This document shows, piece after piece, positions 34,469 through 43,221 of a stretch of 60,585 nucleotides of DNA. Numbering within the stretch: the first letter of the stretch is position 1; every line of letters begins with the position of its first letter. The position numbers and the translations under genes were made by a program. The stretch spans positions 1-60,585 of the forward strand of contig NZ_JAFBEX010000027.1 in NCBI RefSeq assembly GCF_016908975.1, written 5' to 3'. This stretch comes from Neobacillus cucumis. Lineage in GTDB: Bacteria > Bacillota > Bacilli > Bacillales > Cytobacillaceae. The notes below the pieces were generated by a model that saw only the letters and a program-made list of their open reading frames with translations, was not told where the DNA came from and made no database searches.

Positions 34469-35326
34469 TTAAGCCTTACTTGATTTTAATAAATACTGTT
34501 TTTCAAATTCATTAGGTGATATATATCCTAAGGTAGAATGAATACGTCTCGAATTATAAAATCCTACCAAATAATTAAAAATACTCATTTTTGCCTCATC
34601 ACGAGTTTTATATTTCTTTTGATAAATTAATTCTTTCTTTATCGAACTATGAAACGATTCTATACAAGCATTATCGTAACAGTTACCCTTCCGACTCATA
34701 CTGATGATTATTTCGGCTTCCTTAAGCTTATTCGTATAATCAATTGAGGCATATTGACTTCCCCGATCAGAATGATGAATTAGTCCCTTACTAGGCGGCT
34801 GATTTATCATAGCCCTTTCTAAGGCTCTAATAGCCAATTCCTTCGTCAAACGACTCCCCATATTAAATCCAATAATCTTTCGTGAAAACAAATCCATTAC
34901 CGAAGCTAAGTATAACCAACCTTCCTTAGTCCACACATAAGTAATATCAGCTACCCAGACTTCACCTGGTGCTGTAGTAGTAAAATCCTGATTAATTATG
35001 TTAGGGTAAATTGGATCATCATGATCTGAATTTGTAGTTGCTTTATATTTTCTTACGGTCTTAGACCGTATAGATTCGACTGACATAATTCGTTGAACGG
35101 TTCTTTCGGAAATCTTGATTCCTTCATTATTTAACTGTTTATGAATTTTAGGACTTCCATAGATTTGATTTGACTCATCATAAATACGTTTTACTTCTAT
35201 AGTCAGCTTTTGTCGATGTTGAGCACGTTCACTCAAGGGGCGATTTCGCCATCCATAATAACCACTTTTTGAAATACCTAAGACCTTGCACATCTTCACC
35301 ACTCGAAACATTTTTTCGTGATTCAA
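34469..35326 (-). CDS. IS3-family transposase, OrfB (DDE integrase)
   Basis: The 285-residue product has an HTH_21-like start (KMCKVLGISKSGYYGWRNRPLSE) and a retroviral-type integrase core. The catalytic acids are in VWVADITYVW, IHHSDRGSQYAS and NACIESFHSSIKKEL, so the DDE triad is complete. The apparent TTG start is probably not used: in IS150-type elements OrfB is made as an OrfAB fusion by -1 frameshifting, and the slippery A6G tract is present upstream in orfA, with the -1 frame open into orfB. Confidence 0.92.
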   Translation of the reverse strand: MNHEKMFRVVKMCKVLGISKSGYYGWRNRPLSERAQHRQKLTIEVKRIYDESNQIYGSPKIHKQLNNEGIKISERTVQRIMSVESIRSKTVRKYKATTNSDHDDPIYPNIINQDFTTTAPGEVWVADITYVWTKEGWLYLASVMDLFSRKIIGFNMGSRLTKELAIRALERAMINQPPSKGLIHHSDRGSQYASIDYTNKLKEAEIIISMSRKGNCYDNACIESFHSSIKKELIYQKKYKTRDEAKMSIFNYLVGFYNSRRIHSTLGYISPNEFEKQYLLKSSKA

Positions 35327-35340
35327 AATAAAACGATAAA

Positions 35341-35627
35341 TTACTTCGGGTTTTTGGTGAAGATGTGCATCGCCTTTTTTAAAATGGCATTCTCCTCTTC
35401 AAGGTCCTTAATTTTCTTTTCTAAATCTCTCTGTAACTTCATATCCGGATGAACATTTCCACTTCCAACAAACCCATTTTCCTTCTGATCCCTATAAACC
35501 CTAACCCATCTCCCAAGTGTTTTAGACGAAATATTCAACTCGTCCGCTAACTGAGTCGCGACTTTGCCTTCCTCCACAACTAATCGAGCAGCTTGAGTTT
35601 TAACTCCTTATCATAATGAACTCCCAT
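35341..35627 (-). pseudogene. IS3-family OrfA, frameshifted near the N-terminus
   Basis: The helix-turn-helix and leucine-zipper protein (VATQLADELNISSKTLGRWVRVYR, then KIKDLEEENAILKKAM) is open from a GTG at 35577 to the stop at 35341. The natural start appears to be ATG 35627 (MGVHYDKELK), but that frame stops at 35580. The two parts join only if one A is added to the A4 run near 35598-35601, so a single-base deletion has probably broken the gene. The programmed -1 slippery site A6G is in ILKKAM near the end. Confidence 0.75.
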
Positions 35628-35702
35628 ATCGACACGTCCTTTATAAATTGGTTAATTTTACTATTATACCCAATTTATCGTGTCCGTATTTTAGTCTAAC
35701 AT

Positions 35703-35905
35703 CAGTTTTCTTTCTTTCCTTTGCTGCCTTGTCCTCAAGGACCCTTATTGAAGACACTTCCTTCTTTTTTTAAATCGTTTTGTCCTTAAGAACGCTCCTT
35801 GAAGACAGTTTTCTTTCTTTCCTTTGCTGCTTTGTCCTCAAGAACCCTTATTGAAGACACTTCCTTCTTTTTTTTAAATCATTTTGTCTTCAAGCCCCTC
35901 CTTAA
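35703..35905. repeat. 52-bp-period array, GAAGACA type, right of the insertion sequence
   Basis: GAAGACA recurs at 35750, 35801 and 35853, paired with TGTCCTC, TGTCCTTAAG and TGTCTTC. The units alternate between two spacer versions (CTTCCTTCTTTTT... and GTTTTCTTTCTTTCC...). Confidence 0.85.
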
Positions 35906-35917
35906 AGAAAACAATTC

Positions 35918-36092
35918 TAACTAAACGTTTGATTAGTTTTCCTAATCTATAAAAGATCCCCTACACCATCACCCCACTGGCATGTAAACAAACGTTTAAT
36001 TAGTTTTTTTTTGACCCCACTGATTTATTTAAACAAACGTTTAATTAGTTTTTTCTTGACCCTACTGATTTATTTAAACAAACGTTTAATTA
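35918..36092. promoter_or_regulatory. Cluster of four TetR-type operator sequences upstream of the aminopeptidase
   Basis: The 18-bp near-palindrome TAAACAAACGTTTAATTA is present at 35985, 36030 and 36075, exactly 45 bp apart, and a variant, TAACTAAACGTTTGATTA, lies at 35918. The same sequence occurs at 47951 and, as a variant, at 47995, in front of the TetR gene at 48061. The likeliest reading is that this TetR protein, or a relative, binds here; binding is inferred. Confidence 0.65.
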
Positions 36093-36272
36093 GTTTTTTT
36101 GATACCACTTATTTAGGCATCTTCTTCCGGGCTTGATTGTTTTATTAATTTGGATCAGTCTTTTAAGTAATTGAAGGACTCCTTTCTTACAATGCGAAAG
36201 ACTTAGTTAAAGGAAAAATTGGTATACTATGCTAGTATAGTTAATGAAAGTAAATGAATGGAGGTAAACAAT

Positions 36273-37514
36273 ATGCTGCCTAACTTTGAGGAAAATCTAC
36301 ATAAGTATGCCAGACTCCTTGTTGCGAAAGGAATCAACGTACAATCGGGAGACTGGGTGAAACTAACCATCACGGTAGACCAAGCACCGTTAGCACGTTA
36401 TATTACCAAAGAAGCCTATGCACTAGGAGCTGAAAAGGTGATTGTTAAATGGTCCGATGATGAAATCAGCAAACTACATTACATACACCAACCACAAGAC
36501 GTTCTCACTAACATCCCTGATTACGAAATTCAGGAATCCGAAGACCATGTATTAAATCACCGGGTAAGCCGACTATCCATTGTTTCAAGTGATCCAGGCT
36601 TATTAAATGAAGTCGACCCTGGTAAAATTGCTGCCTATCAAAATATAGCCGGTAAAGCATTCAAAGCCCAACGAGTGGCCACACAAAATGACGACTTAAA
36701 GTGGACCGTTGCTGCTGCAGCTGGAGCAGGCTGGGCTGCCAAAGTGTTCCCTGACTTGAAAACTTCCGAGGAACAAGTTGATGCACTATGGGATCAAATC
36801 TTTAAAACGTGTCGAGTGTATGAAGATGACCCTGTTGCTGCATGGGATGCTCATAAACAAACCTTGAATGAAAAAGCCGCAAAATTAAATGAATTGCAGT
36901 TTGATGCCTTGCATTATACTGCACCTGGGACTGATTTAACCTTAGGCTTACCAAAGAATCATATATGGATGAGTGCGGAAAGTCATAATCCAAAAGGGGA
37001 AGAGTTCATTGCTAACATGCCGACAGAAGAGGTCTACACCGCTCCTGATACCCATCGAATGGATGGCGTTGTTCGCAGCACGAAGCCACTTAGCTATGCA
37101 GGCACATTAATAGAGGGCATCGAGGTTCACTTTAAAGATGGCAAGATTGTTGATATTTCGGCTGAAAAAGGGGATGAAACCATCAAAAAGTTAGTTTTTG
37201 ATAATGAAGGTGGAACGGGATTAGGTGAAGTGGCCTTAGTTCCAGACCCCTCACCGATTTCTCAATCAGGGATCACCTTCTTTACCACCCTTTATGACGA
37301 AAATGCTTCCAACCACTTAGCGATTGGGGCAGCCTATCCGACAACGATCCAAGGTGGTACAAAAATGAGTGAAGAAGAATTATTAAAAAATGGCATGAAT
37401 ACCTCAACTGTTCATGTCGACTTCATGATTGGTTCTGACAAAATGAATGTTGATGGCATTAAACAGGATGGTACTACTGTCCCAATCTTCCGCAATGGCG
37501 ACTGGGCCATTTAA
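36273..37514 (+). CDS. M29-family aminopeptidase (AmpS/AmpT type)
   Basis: The 413-residue protein is an M29 metallopeptidase that removes N-terminal amino acids in the cytoplasm. Family features are the N-terminal NFEENLHKYARLLVAKGINVQSGDWV, HIWMSAESHNPKGEEFIANMPTEEVYTAPD and HRMDGVVRSTKPL, whose glutamates and histidine bind cobalt or zinc, and the C-terminal SNHLAIGAAYPTTIQGG and VHVDFMIGSDKMNVDG. The length matches B. subtilis AmpS. The ATG at 36273 has GGAGG 8 nt upstream. A sigma-A-like TATACT at 36223 may be its -10 box. Upstream lies a cluster of TetR-type operators. Confidence 0.93.
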   Translation: MLPNFEENLHKYARLLVAKGINVQSGDWVKLTITVDQAPLARYITKEAYALGAEKVIVKWSDDEISKLHYIHQPQDVLTNIPDYEIQESEDHVLNHRVSRLSIVSSDPGLLNEVDPGKIAAYQNIAGKAFKAQRVATQNDDLKWTVAAAAGAGWAAKVFPDLKTSEEQVDALWDQIFKTCRVYEDDPVAAWDAHKQTLNEKAAKLNELQFDALHYTAPGTDLTLGLPKNHIWMSAESHNPKGEEFIANMPTEEVYTAPDTHRMDGVVRSTKPLSYAGTLIEGIEVHFKDGKIVDISAEKGDETIKKLVFDNEGGTGLGEVALVPDPSPISQSGITFFTTLYDENASNHLAIGAAYPTTIQGGTKMSEEELLKNGMNTSTVHVDFMIGSDKMNVDGIKQDGTTVPIFRNGDWAI

Positions 37515-37516
37515 GA

Positions 37517-37650
37517 ACAAAAGCGCAAGCGCCTTGAACAGCCCCGACAAGCATAAGACGCTCAGGGAAAGAAGGCGTTCTTTTCCTTCATTCCCTGAGT
37601 GGCTGTAGACCATCGAGGGGCTAGGCGCTGAAGCTGGACAATTCTCAATA
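37517..37650 (+). repeat. Dispersed foldable element (GCGCAAGCGCC family), compact copy
   Basis: It begins AAAAGCGCAAGCGCC 3 nt after the aminopeptidase stop and ends GGGGCTAGGCGCTGAAGCTG plus GACAATTCTC. The start GCGCCTTGAACAGCCCC pairs with the end GGGGCTAGGCGC, and an inner pair, CTCAGGGAAAGAAGG with CCTTCATTCCCTGAG, makes a second hairpin. Confidence 0.85.
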
Positions 37651-37652
37651 AC

Positions 37653-37708
37653 AAAGGGGTCCGTCCCCTACTGCCTTCGGAAGCAGCAGGGACGGACCCC
37701 TTTTTTTT
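37653..37708. terminator. Bidirectional terminator between the aminopeptidase gene and mtlD
   Basis: A 15-bp stem, AAAGGGGTCCGTCCC and its complement, with an inner hairpin, flanked by T-runs in both directions. Confidence 0.88.
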
Positions 37709-38849
37709 ATTTTTTCAACAGATCATAATATCTAATCACTTCTTTGGTGATGTCACTGTTTTCATCTAGCCCGCTGACTTCATTTAAGACTTTAACAAGT
37801 CCATTTTCCTTAATCATAGCTTGCAGTTTTACTGCCTCAGGATCTTCTTGACAATCAAATAGTAAAGCGGAAGCAATCGCCCTAGCAAGATTCGTGTAAG
37901 AAAGACCAGCTTTCTCGGCTTCAACAGCAGGACGGACGAGACGATCATTTGGACCCAGTTTGCGGATTGGTGAACGTCCTACCCTTGTCACATCATCATT
38001 TAAATAGGCATTTTCAAAGCGGTGAATGATTTTATCGATGTATTTACTATGTTCTTCAGGATTAAGATCATATCGATGGATTAAATAAGCACCTGTTTCG
38101 CCAAGAGTCGCTTGAACCTGTTTAACAATATCCTCATCTGCTAATGTTTGATCAATGGTCGACTTTTTCTCTAAATATCCCAAATACGCAATAACTGCAT
38201 GGCCAGTGTTGACGGTAAATAACTTTCGTTCAATAAAAGGAGCTAGGTCAGCTACCTTTGTCATCCCTTCAACTGACGGGATGTCTTCACTTGTTTCAAC
38301 TACCCACTCATAATAAGGTTCTACTAACACATCGAGTGAGCCTTGATTGTTTTGAAGAGGTACAATCCGGTCAACCGCTGAATTAAAGAAGTACACCTTA
38401 TCTTCCAATTTTTCTCTTGTTTCACTATCTAAATGTTCAAATATATATCCCTTTAGTAGGTCGGTAGCCGAAATTTGATTCTCACAGGCGATGACATATA
38501 ATTTCTCATCATTATTTTTTACTCGCTCTGTTAAGCCCTTCGCGATTAAAGGCGCAATATGAGGAAGAATATTCGGTCCGATCGCAGTTGTTAGGTAGAC
38601 CGCCTGTTTGATGGCTTCCACTACTTCGCTTTCTTGTGTCTTATTATTTAATCCGGATACATGCTGGATTGTCATGCTTTCTTGTTCAACCGTGGCCAAT
38701 TTTACTTGGTATTCTTTTTCCTCATTTAACTGATTGATAATGGCCTCAGCTATATCAACAAATGTTACATGATAGCCCGACTGTGAAAAAAGTGCCCCAA
38801 TAAATCCTCTTCCAATATTCCCTGCTCCAAAATGAACTGCTAGTTTCAT
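37707..38849 (-). CDS. mtlD: Mannitol-1-phosphate 5-dehydrogenase
   Basis: MtlD oxidises mannitol 1-phosphate, the product of the mannitol PTS, to fructose 6-phosphate with NAD. The Rossmann start KLAVHFGAGNIGRGFIG is at the N-terminus, and the motifs VYFFNSAVDRIVP, KLFTVNTGHAVIAYLG and RVGRSPIRKLGPNDRLVRP are typical. The product is 380 residues. I chose ATG 38849, which has AAGGA 9 nt upstream. It follows mtlR with a 5-nt gap, so they are co-transcribed. Confidence 0.96.
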   Translation of the reverse strand: MKLAVHFGAGNIGRGFIGALFSQSGYHVTFVDIAEAIINQLNEEKEYQVKLATVEQESMTIQHVSGLNNKTQESEVVEAIKQAVYLTTAIGPNILPHIAPLIAKGLTERVKNNDEKLYVIACENQISATDLLKGYIFEHLDSETREKLEDKVYFFNSAVDRIVPLQNNQGSLDVLVEPYYEWVVETSEDIPSVEGMTKVADLAPFIERKLFTVNTGHAVIAYLGYLEKKSTIDQTLADEDIVKQVQATLGETGAYLIHRYDLNPEEHSKYIDKIIHRFENAYLNDDVTRVGRSPIRKLGPNDRLVRPAVEAEKAGLSYTNLARAIASALLFDCQEDPEAVKLQAMIKENGLVKVLNEVSGLDENSDITKEVIRYYDLLKK

Positions 38850-38854
38850 GCGTA

Positions 38855-40948
38855 TCATTCCTTTATTATTTTTGTTTGAAGATAATGTAAAAAGATAGAC
38901 TCTAATTTAGTGCGAATAAATTCTTCATTTCCTGATGAAAAAATCATCATAGCTTCATTGTTCTCAATGATACTTGTACTAATCAAGCTTACTATTTCCT
39001 GCTCTTTTACACTTAATTCCTCGGGAGCCAGCAACAATAGTACGTCCTTCATGTGCATGTCGCTGCCATCCATGCCTTTTACGATGATGGGTTCATGCAA
39101 ATGAGAGATTTGAAAGATAAGTTTTTGAATATGCGGATCTCTGCAGTGAAAAAGGCCCATTCCCGTTCCCGGTATTCCGAGGCCTCCCTTTTTTTCTCGC
39201 TCCTTAAGCGTTGCTAGGACATCAATGCCCGAATTTAAAAGCTGTTTGCTTTGTGCCTTCATAACCATTTCTGCTAGCACTCGTTCATGGTTATTTATTT
39301 GGTGGAATTTATACACTTTAAAATTGGTTACTAAGTCCTCAATGCTTTTTTGGACAATCTTGAGTTGATTTAGCACTTCGGTAAGTGTTCCACTTGATGA
39401 TATTCCCTCTCCAGGAACATCCTTATCAGACAAGGGGAGATAATCCCTTTTTTCTGTGAGAACCTTTAAGTTTTTTCTTAAAAAGTCCTTAATCGCGGTG
39501 ATATTTTCCTCTGTTAAAAGCGGTGAAACCAATAGATAGTCCTTGTCTAAAAATGGAAGCTTGACAGTGGAGATGATTAAATCATAGTTTTTTACATTTG
39601 CTTGGTCTTGAATTTCTTTAATGGATTTAATTTCTATATGGTCAATTCCAGTGATTTCCTTTTTAATTCTGCTTGCTAACATCTTGGATGTCCCAATTCC
39701 AGTTGGACAGATAATCAGTGCATCAATAGATAAGTTTTCTTCCCTCATAACAAGAGCAGACCCAAAATGCAGGACAATAAAGGCAATCTCATCATCTGGA
39801 ATGAATTCAATGTCCTTGAATTGCTTTTCAACACTATTCTTTACTGCCAAAAACAGAAAGGGATACTTCTGTTTGATTTCTTCTTTTAATGGATTAAACA
39901 ATCCCATTTGTTGTTTAATTCGATACAGTGACGGTTCCATATGGGCAATCAGCCCCTGATACAAAGAAAAGTCATTGGTTAAATCAATATGCAGCTGGGA
40001 AGAAACATCTTGTATCAGCGCTTTTACCATTTTACTTAAAATAAGGCTGTCATACGGTACAATATTCACAGCCTGCAGCTTCGACCCTTTTAGAATAACA
40101 GCCAAATAAATCCGATCTTCCTCTGTAAATGTTACCGAAAAGGCGGCTTCAAGTTCCTTGCATATATCTTTAATTAGGGTATATTCATTTTTCAGATTAT
40201 GAATCGGACCAGGCTCTTCTTCTAGCAGAAAGGAAGATTCTGTTCGCTGCATGGTAATCCCTATATGTACTATTAATCCGATATAATCATTATCGGCAAG
40301 CCGCTGCTGGGTACGATTAAAAATCGTATTAACTAAGCGATCGATTACGGCGATATACTCTGGAAGGAAGTAATATAAAATCAATTCCTGATTGAACTTC
40401 TGATTTTCTAACAAAAATAAACTCTCTATTAACTCTTCGTTAAAATGGTGCAAGAAGTAACTTGCTAGTGCATTTCGTTTAGCTGGTTCCGACCCGATCA
40501 GATCGACACCAACTCCCCTTTTTCTTGTAATCATGACGTTAAAATGGCTTAGCCATTCCGTCAATTCTTCTAAATAGGTTGTTAAGGTGGTGTTACTTAC
40601 ACCAAGTTCGACTGCTAGAGATTGTATTTTGAAGGCTTCCTCTTGCATCAAAGCAATAAGGAGCTGTAACTTCTTCTCTTCTGGAGTTTGATCGACTGGG
40701 ATGATGCTCATGACGTTTTGAACTAAACGAAAGATTTTTTCATTTTTCCCGTCAATCCTTAATCCTGTCCCCAGATCCCGAACTAAGCGAAGATCAAACG
40801 ACTGCAGAATTTTTTCTACCCCAGTTAAATCCCGATGGACCGTACGAGCACTTACATTTAAGTAGTTGGCAAGTGACGAGGCTGTATGTTTACCAGATGT
40901 TTTAACGAGTAACTCAATAATGGCCTTTTCTCTTGTAGTGATATACAT
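38855..40948 (-). CDS. mtlR: Mannitol operon activator MtlR (copy 2)
   Basis: A PTS-controlled activator of the BglG/LicR type. Domains in order are an HTH (KHTASSLANYLNVSARTVHRDL), a second HTH, two PRDs (about 190-400, with VHIGITMQRTE and FIVLHFGSALV), an EIIB-like domain (ALIICPTGIGTSKMLASRIK with its cysteine) and an EIIA-like domain. The 697-residue length from ATG 40948 matches B. subtilis MtlR (694). Upstream in-frame codons give no better start, and the ribosome site is weak. It is a paralogue of the gene at 43662-45782. Confidence 0.93.
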   Translation of the reverse strand: MYITTREKAIIELLVKTSGKHTASSLANYLNVSARTVHRDLTGVEKILQSFDLRLVRDLGTGLRIDGKNEKIFRLVQNVMSIIPVDQTPEEKKLQLLIALMQEEAFKIQSLAVELGVSNTTLTTYLEELTEWLSHFNVMITRKRGVGVDLIGSEPAKRNALASYFLHHFNEELIESLFLLENQKFNQELILYYFLPEYIAVIDRLVNTIFNRTQQRLADNDYIGLIVHIGITMQRTESSFLLEEEPGPIHNLKNEYTLIKDICKELEAAFSVTFTEEDRIYLAVILKGSKLQAVNIVPYDSLILSKMVKALIQDVSSQLHIDLTNDFSLYQGLIAHMEPSLYRIKQQMGLFNPLKEEIKQKYPFLFLAVKNSVEKQFKDIEFIPDDEIAFIVLHFGSALVMREENLSIDALIICPTGIGTSKMLASRIKKEITGIDHIEIKSIKEIQDQANVKNYDLIISTVKLPFLDKDYLLVSPLLTEENITAIKDFLRKNLKVLTEKRDYLPLSDKDVPGEGISSSGTLTEVLNQLKIVQKSIEDLVTNFKVYKFHQINNHERVLAEMVMKAQSKQLLNSGIDVLATLKEREKKGGLGIPGTGMGLFHCRDPHIQKLIFQISHLHEPIIVKGMDGSDMHMKDVLLLLAPEELSVKEQEIVSLISTSIIENNEAMMIFSSGNEEFIRTKLESIFLHYLQTKIIKE

Positions 40949-41052
40949 GCTACCAACTCGTTTCTGTGAAGTAACATCAAGAGACCCGCCGTACGAAAAG
41001 TCCTGTAGCAAACGGAGCTGAAGATTAAATCCTATAATAAAAAGTGAATAAA

Positions 41053-41075
41053 AAAGCGGATTCACTCCGCTTTTC
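41053..41075 (-). terminator. Terminator between mtlA (EIICBA) and mtlR
   Basis: Stem AAAAGCGGA/TCCGCTTTT with a TTCAC loop, followed by TTTTTTA on the minus strand. It separates the PTS gene from the regulator and may lower readthrough into mtlR-mtlD. Confidence 0.85.
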
Positions 41076-41081
41076 TATTCA

Positions 41082-43004
41082 TTAAGAATGTACTAGTTCT
41101 TTATCGTTTAAGATGTCGACAATTTCTCTTGCTGATTTCGCTTCAACTAATTTCTCGATATTGGCCATATCTGAGCATGTGACCGCAATTCCAGACAAAA
41201 TTTCAAGATGTGTGCCATCTTTCCCGGCAATACCGAAAATTAAACGAACCTTTTGCCCATCAAAATCAATACCGTTTGGTACTTGTACAACGGTGAATCC
41301 TGAATTTAAGACATCCTTTTTCGCATCTTCTGTACCATGTGGGATCGCTACATCGTTACCCATATAAGTAGATGTTAATTCATCTCTTGCAATCATCGCT
41401 TCAATATAGCTTTCTTTTACATACCCTGCATTGACTAATGCTCTTCCAGCAAAGCGAATCGCCTCTTCCTTTGTGGCAAAGGACTGATTTAAGAAAATAT
41501 TCTCTTCTAGTAGCAAGGAATCTTCCGCATGACTGCCCCCATCAGGTACATTCGCTTCAGCATCTTCTACAATTTCATGTAGCCCAGCTGTTTCCGGATT
41601 TTTAAGTTGGTTGATTAATTTATCGTATTCCGGACTTGATAAGAAGTTATCGACTGAGATATGGTAAGCATTCGGCAATTTATTTTGTGCTCTAGGTGTT
41701 AACTCTTCCTGTGTTACCACAATCTGAGCATCCGCTGGTAAATTACTAATTGCCGTATTGGTAACTGAAATATTTAAACCAGCCTCTTTGACTTTTTTAC
41801 GAAGCAAGGAAGCACCCATTGCGCTTGAACCCATTCCAGCATCACATGCAAAAACAATTTTGTTTACTTTTTCAGGAATTGTGCCTGAATTAGCTACTAA
41901 TACATTGGATACGGAACTCTGCTTCCCTTTCATTTCCTGCATTTTTCTTGTTGCTTCTTCTATGTCCTCTGCTTGCTCTTTACCTGTTTTTAAAATAAAT
42001 GATGAAACGACAAAAGATACGATTCCTGCTGCAAGTACTCCGGCAAGGTTGGCAAGGTATGTTCCAGCATGATGCGGGGTAACTGCCATAATCGCAAGGA
42101 TACTACCAGGTGAGGCAGGAGCAAGTAATCCGCCGCCTAAAAGAACTAATGTAAACACGCCAGTCATTCCGCCTAGGATAACGGCTATGAATAACATTGG
42201 ACGCATCAAGATGTATGGAAAGTAAATTTCATGGATACCACCAAAGAATTGAATAATAGCAGCCCCTGGAGCTGTTTTTTTGGCAGTTCCTTTTCCAAAG
42301 ATACAGTACGCTAATAGCACACCAATACCAGGTCCTGGGTTTGCTTCTAAAAGGAACAACAATGATCTCCCGGCTGTTCTTGCTTGCTCTACACCGATTG
42401 GTGATAGAACACCTTGGTTAATCGCATTATTTAAGAACAAGACTTTCGCAGGTTCAATAATGATACTTGTTAACGGTAATAATCCTGTAGCGACAAGCCA
42501 GTCCACGCCTTTAACAAGCCAACCTGTAAACACTTCTACTGCTGGTCCAATCGCTAAAAATGACAGAATCGCCAACAATCCACCTAAGATACCTGCTGAG
42601 AAGTTATTCACAAGCATTTCAAAGCCTGCTTTAATTTTTCCTTCGATCAATCGGTCAAATTTCTTGATGACCCAGCCACCGAATGGCCCCATAATCATGG
42701 CGCCTAAAAACATTGGAACATTTGGTGCACCGACAATTACCCCCATTGTCGCAATGGCACCAACTACACCTCCACGTTGGTCGTGTACCAGCTTACCTCC
42801 TGTATAACCAATTAATAGCGGAAGTAGGTAACTAACCATTGGGCTAACCAACTTGGCAAGGTTTTCATTTGGAAAGAAACCCGTTGGAATAAATAAGGCC
42901 GTAATAAGTCCCCATGCAATAAATGCTGATATGTTCGGCAAAACCATTGAACTTAGGAAGTTACCGAATTTCTGAACAGCTACTTTTATATTCGATTGAG
43001 CCAT
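41082..43004 (-). CDS. mtlA: PTS mannitol transporter EIICBA (fused)
   Basis: The 640-residue protein carries all three mannitol PTS domains. EIIC (about 1-345) has the membrane segments with AGILGG and GGIHEIYFPYILMRP. EIIB (about 380-470) has the phosphocysteine in IVFACDAGMGSSAMGAS. EIIA (about 495-640) has the phosphohistidine in VAIPHGTEDAKK. It phosphorylates mannitol during uptake. In contrast to the second set, no separate EIIA is needed. The upstream gap of 217 nt contains a MtlR-type operator. Confidence 0.95.
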   Translation of the reverse strand: MAQSNIKVAVQKFGNFLSSMVLPNISAFIAWGLITALFIPTGFFPNENLAKLVSPMVSYLLPLLIGYTGGKLVHDQRGGVVGAIATMGVIVGAPNVPMFLGAMIMGPFGGWVIKKFDRLIEGKIKAGFEMLVNNFSAGILGGLLAILSFLAIGPAVEVFTGWLVKGVDWLVATGLLPLTSIIIEPAKVLFLNNAINQGVLSPIGVEQARTAGRSLLFLLEANPGPGIGVLLAYCIFGKGTAKKTAPGAAIIQFFGGIHEIYFPYILMRPMLFIAVILGGMTGVFTLVLLGGGLLAPASPGSILAIMAVTPHHAGTYLANLAGVLAAGIVSFVVSSFILKTGKEQAEDIEEATRKMQEMKGKQSSVSNVLVANSGTIPEKVNKIVFACDAGMGSSAMGASLLRKKVKEAGLNISVTNTAISNLPADAQIVVTQEELTPRAQNKLPNAYHISVDNFLSSPEYDKLINQLKNPETAGLHEIVEDAEANVPDGGSHAEDSLLLEENIFLNQSFATKEEAIRFAGRALVNAGYVKESYIEAMIARDELTSTYMGNDVAIPHGTEDAKKDVLNSGFTVVQVPNGIDFDGQKVRLIFGIAGKDGTHLEILSGIAVTCSDMANIEKLVEAKSAREIVDILNDKELVHS

Positions 43005-43084
43005 TTGCTCTCATCCCTTCATTATTAAGTACTTATTTATAGTAATGTACTAAATCACTATAAACAATAAAGAGGAAAGTGATA

Positions 43085-43107
43085 TTTGTCACATCAAAAA
43101 TGACAAA
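43085..43107 (-). promoter_or_regulatory. Candidate MtlR operator of the EIICBA gene
   Basis: TTTGTCA-N9-TGACAAA lies about 80 nt upstream of the mtlA start. The B. subtilis MtlR site is, as I recall, TTGTCA-N9-TGCCAA, so spacing and half sites agree. Confidence 0.6.
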
Positions 43108-43221
43108 ACTATTGTTTCTCCAAAAATATAAACTATACATCTTTCCTATTTAGTATTTATGAAGGTTTAAAAGCTTCGGGCTAATCCTATCTAGCTGTCT
43201 CTTAATAAAATGACATTGCGA

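Larger units (their letters stand above)
34330..35702 (-). mobile_element. IS3-family (IS150-type) insertion sequence
   Basis: The element contains orfA and orfB. Its ends share an imperfect inverted repeat: CGGACAAAATAAATTGAG inside the left end (34351) and CGGACACGATAAATTGGG inside the right end (35686, minus strand). The left flank ends GAAGACAG and the right flank starts CAGTTTTCTTTC; removing the element and one CAG restores the uninterrupted array unit seen at 35801-35821, so a 3-bp CAG target duplication is likely. The outermost bases remain uncertain by a few nucleotides. Confidence 0.85.

Noticed and set aside
37404..37613. 69-codon minus-strand ORF at the aminopeptidase 3' end
   Set aside because: It overlaps the aminopeptidase in antisense and runs into a repeat element, with no ribosome site.
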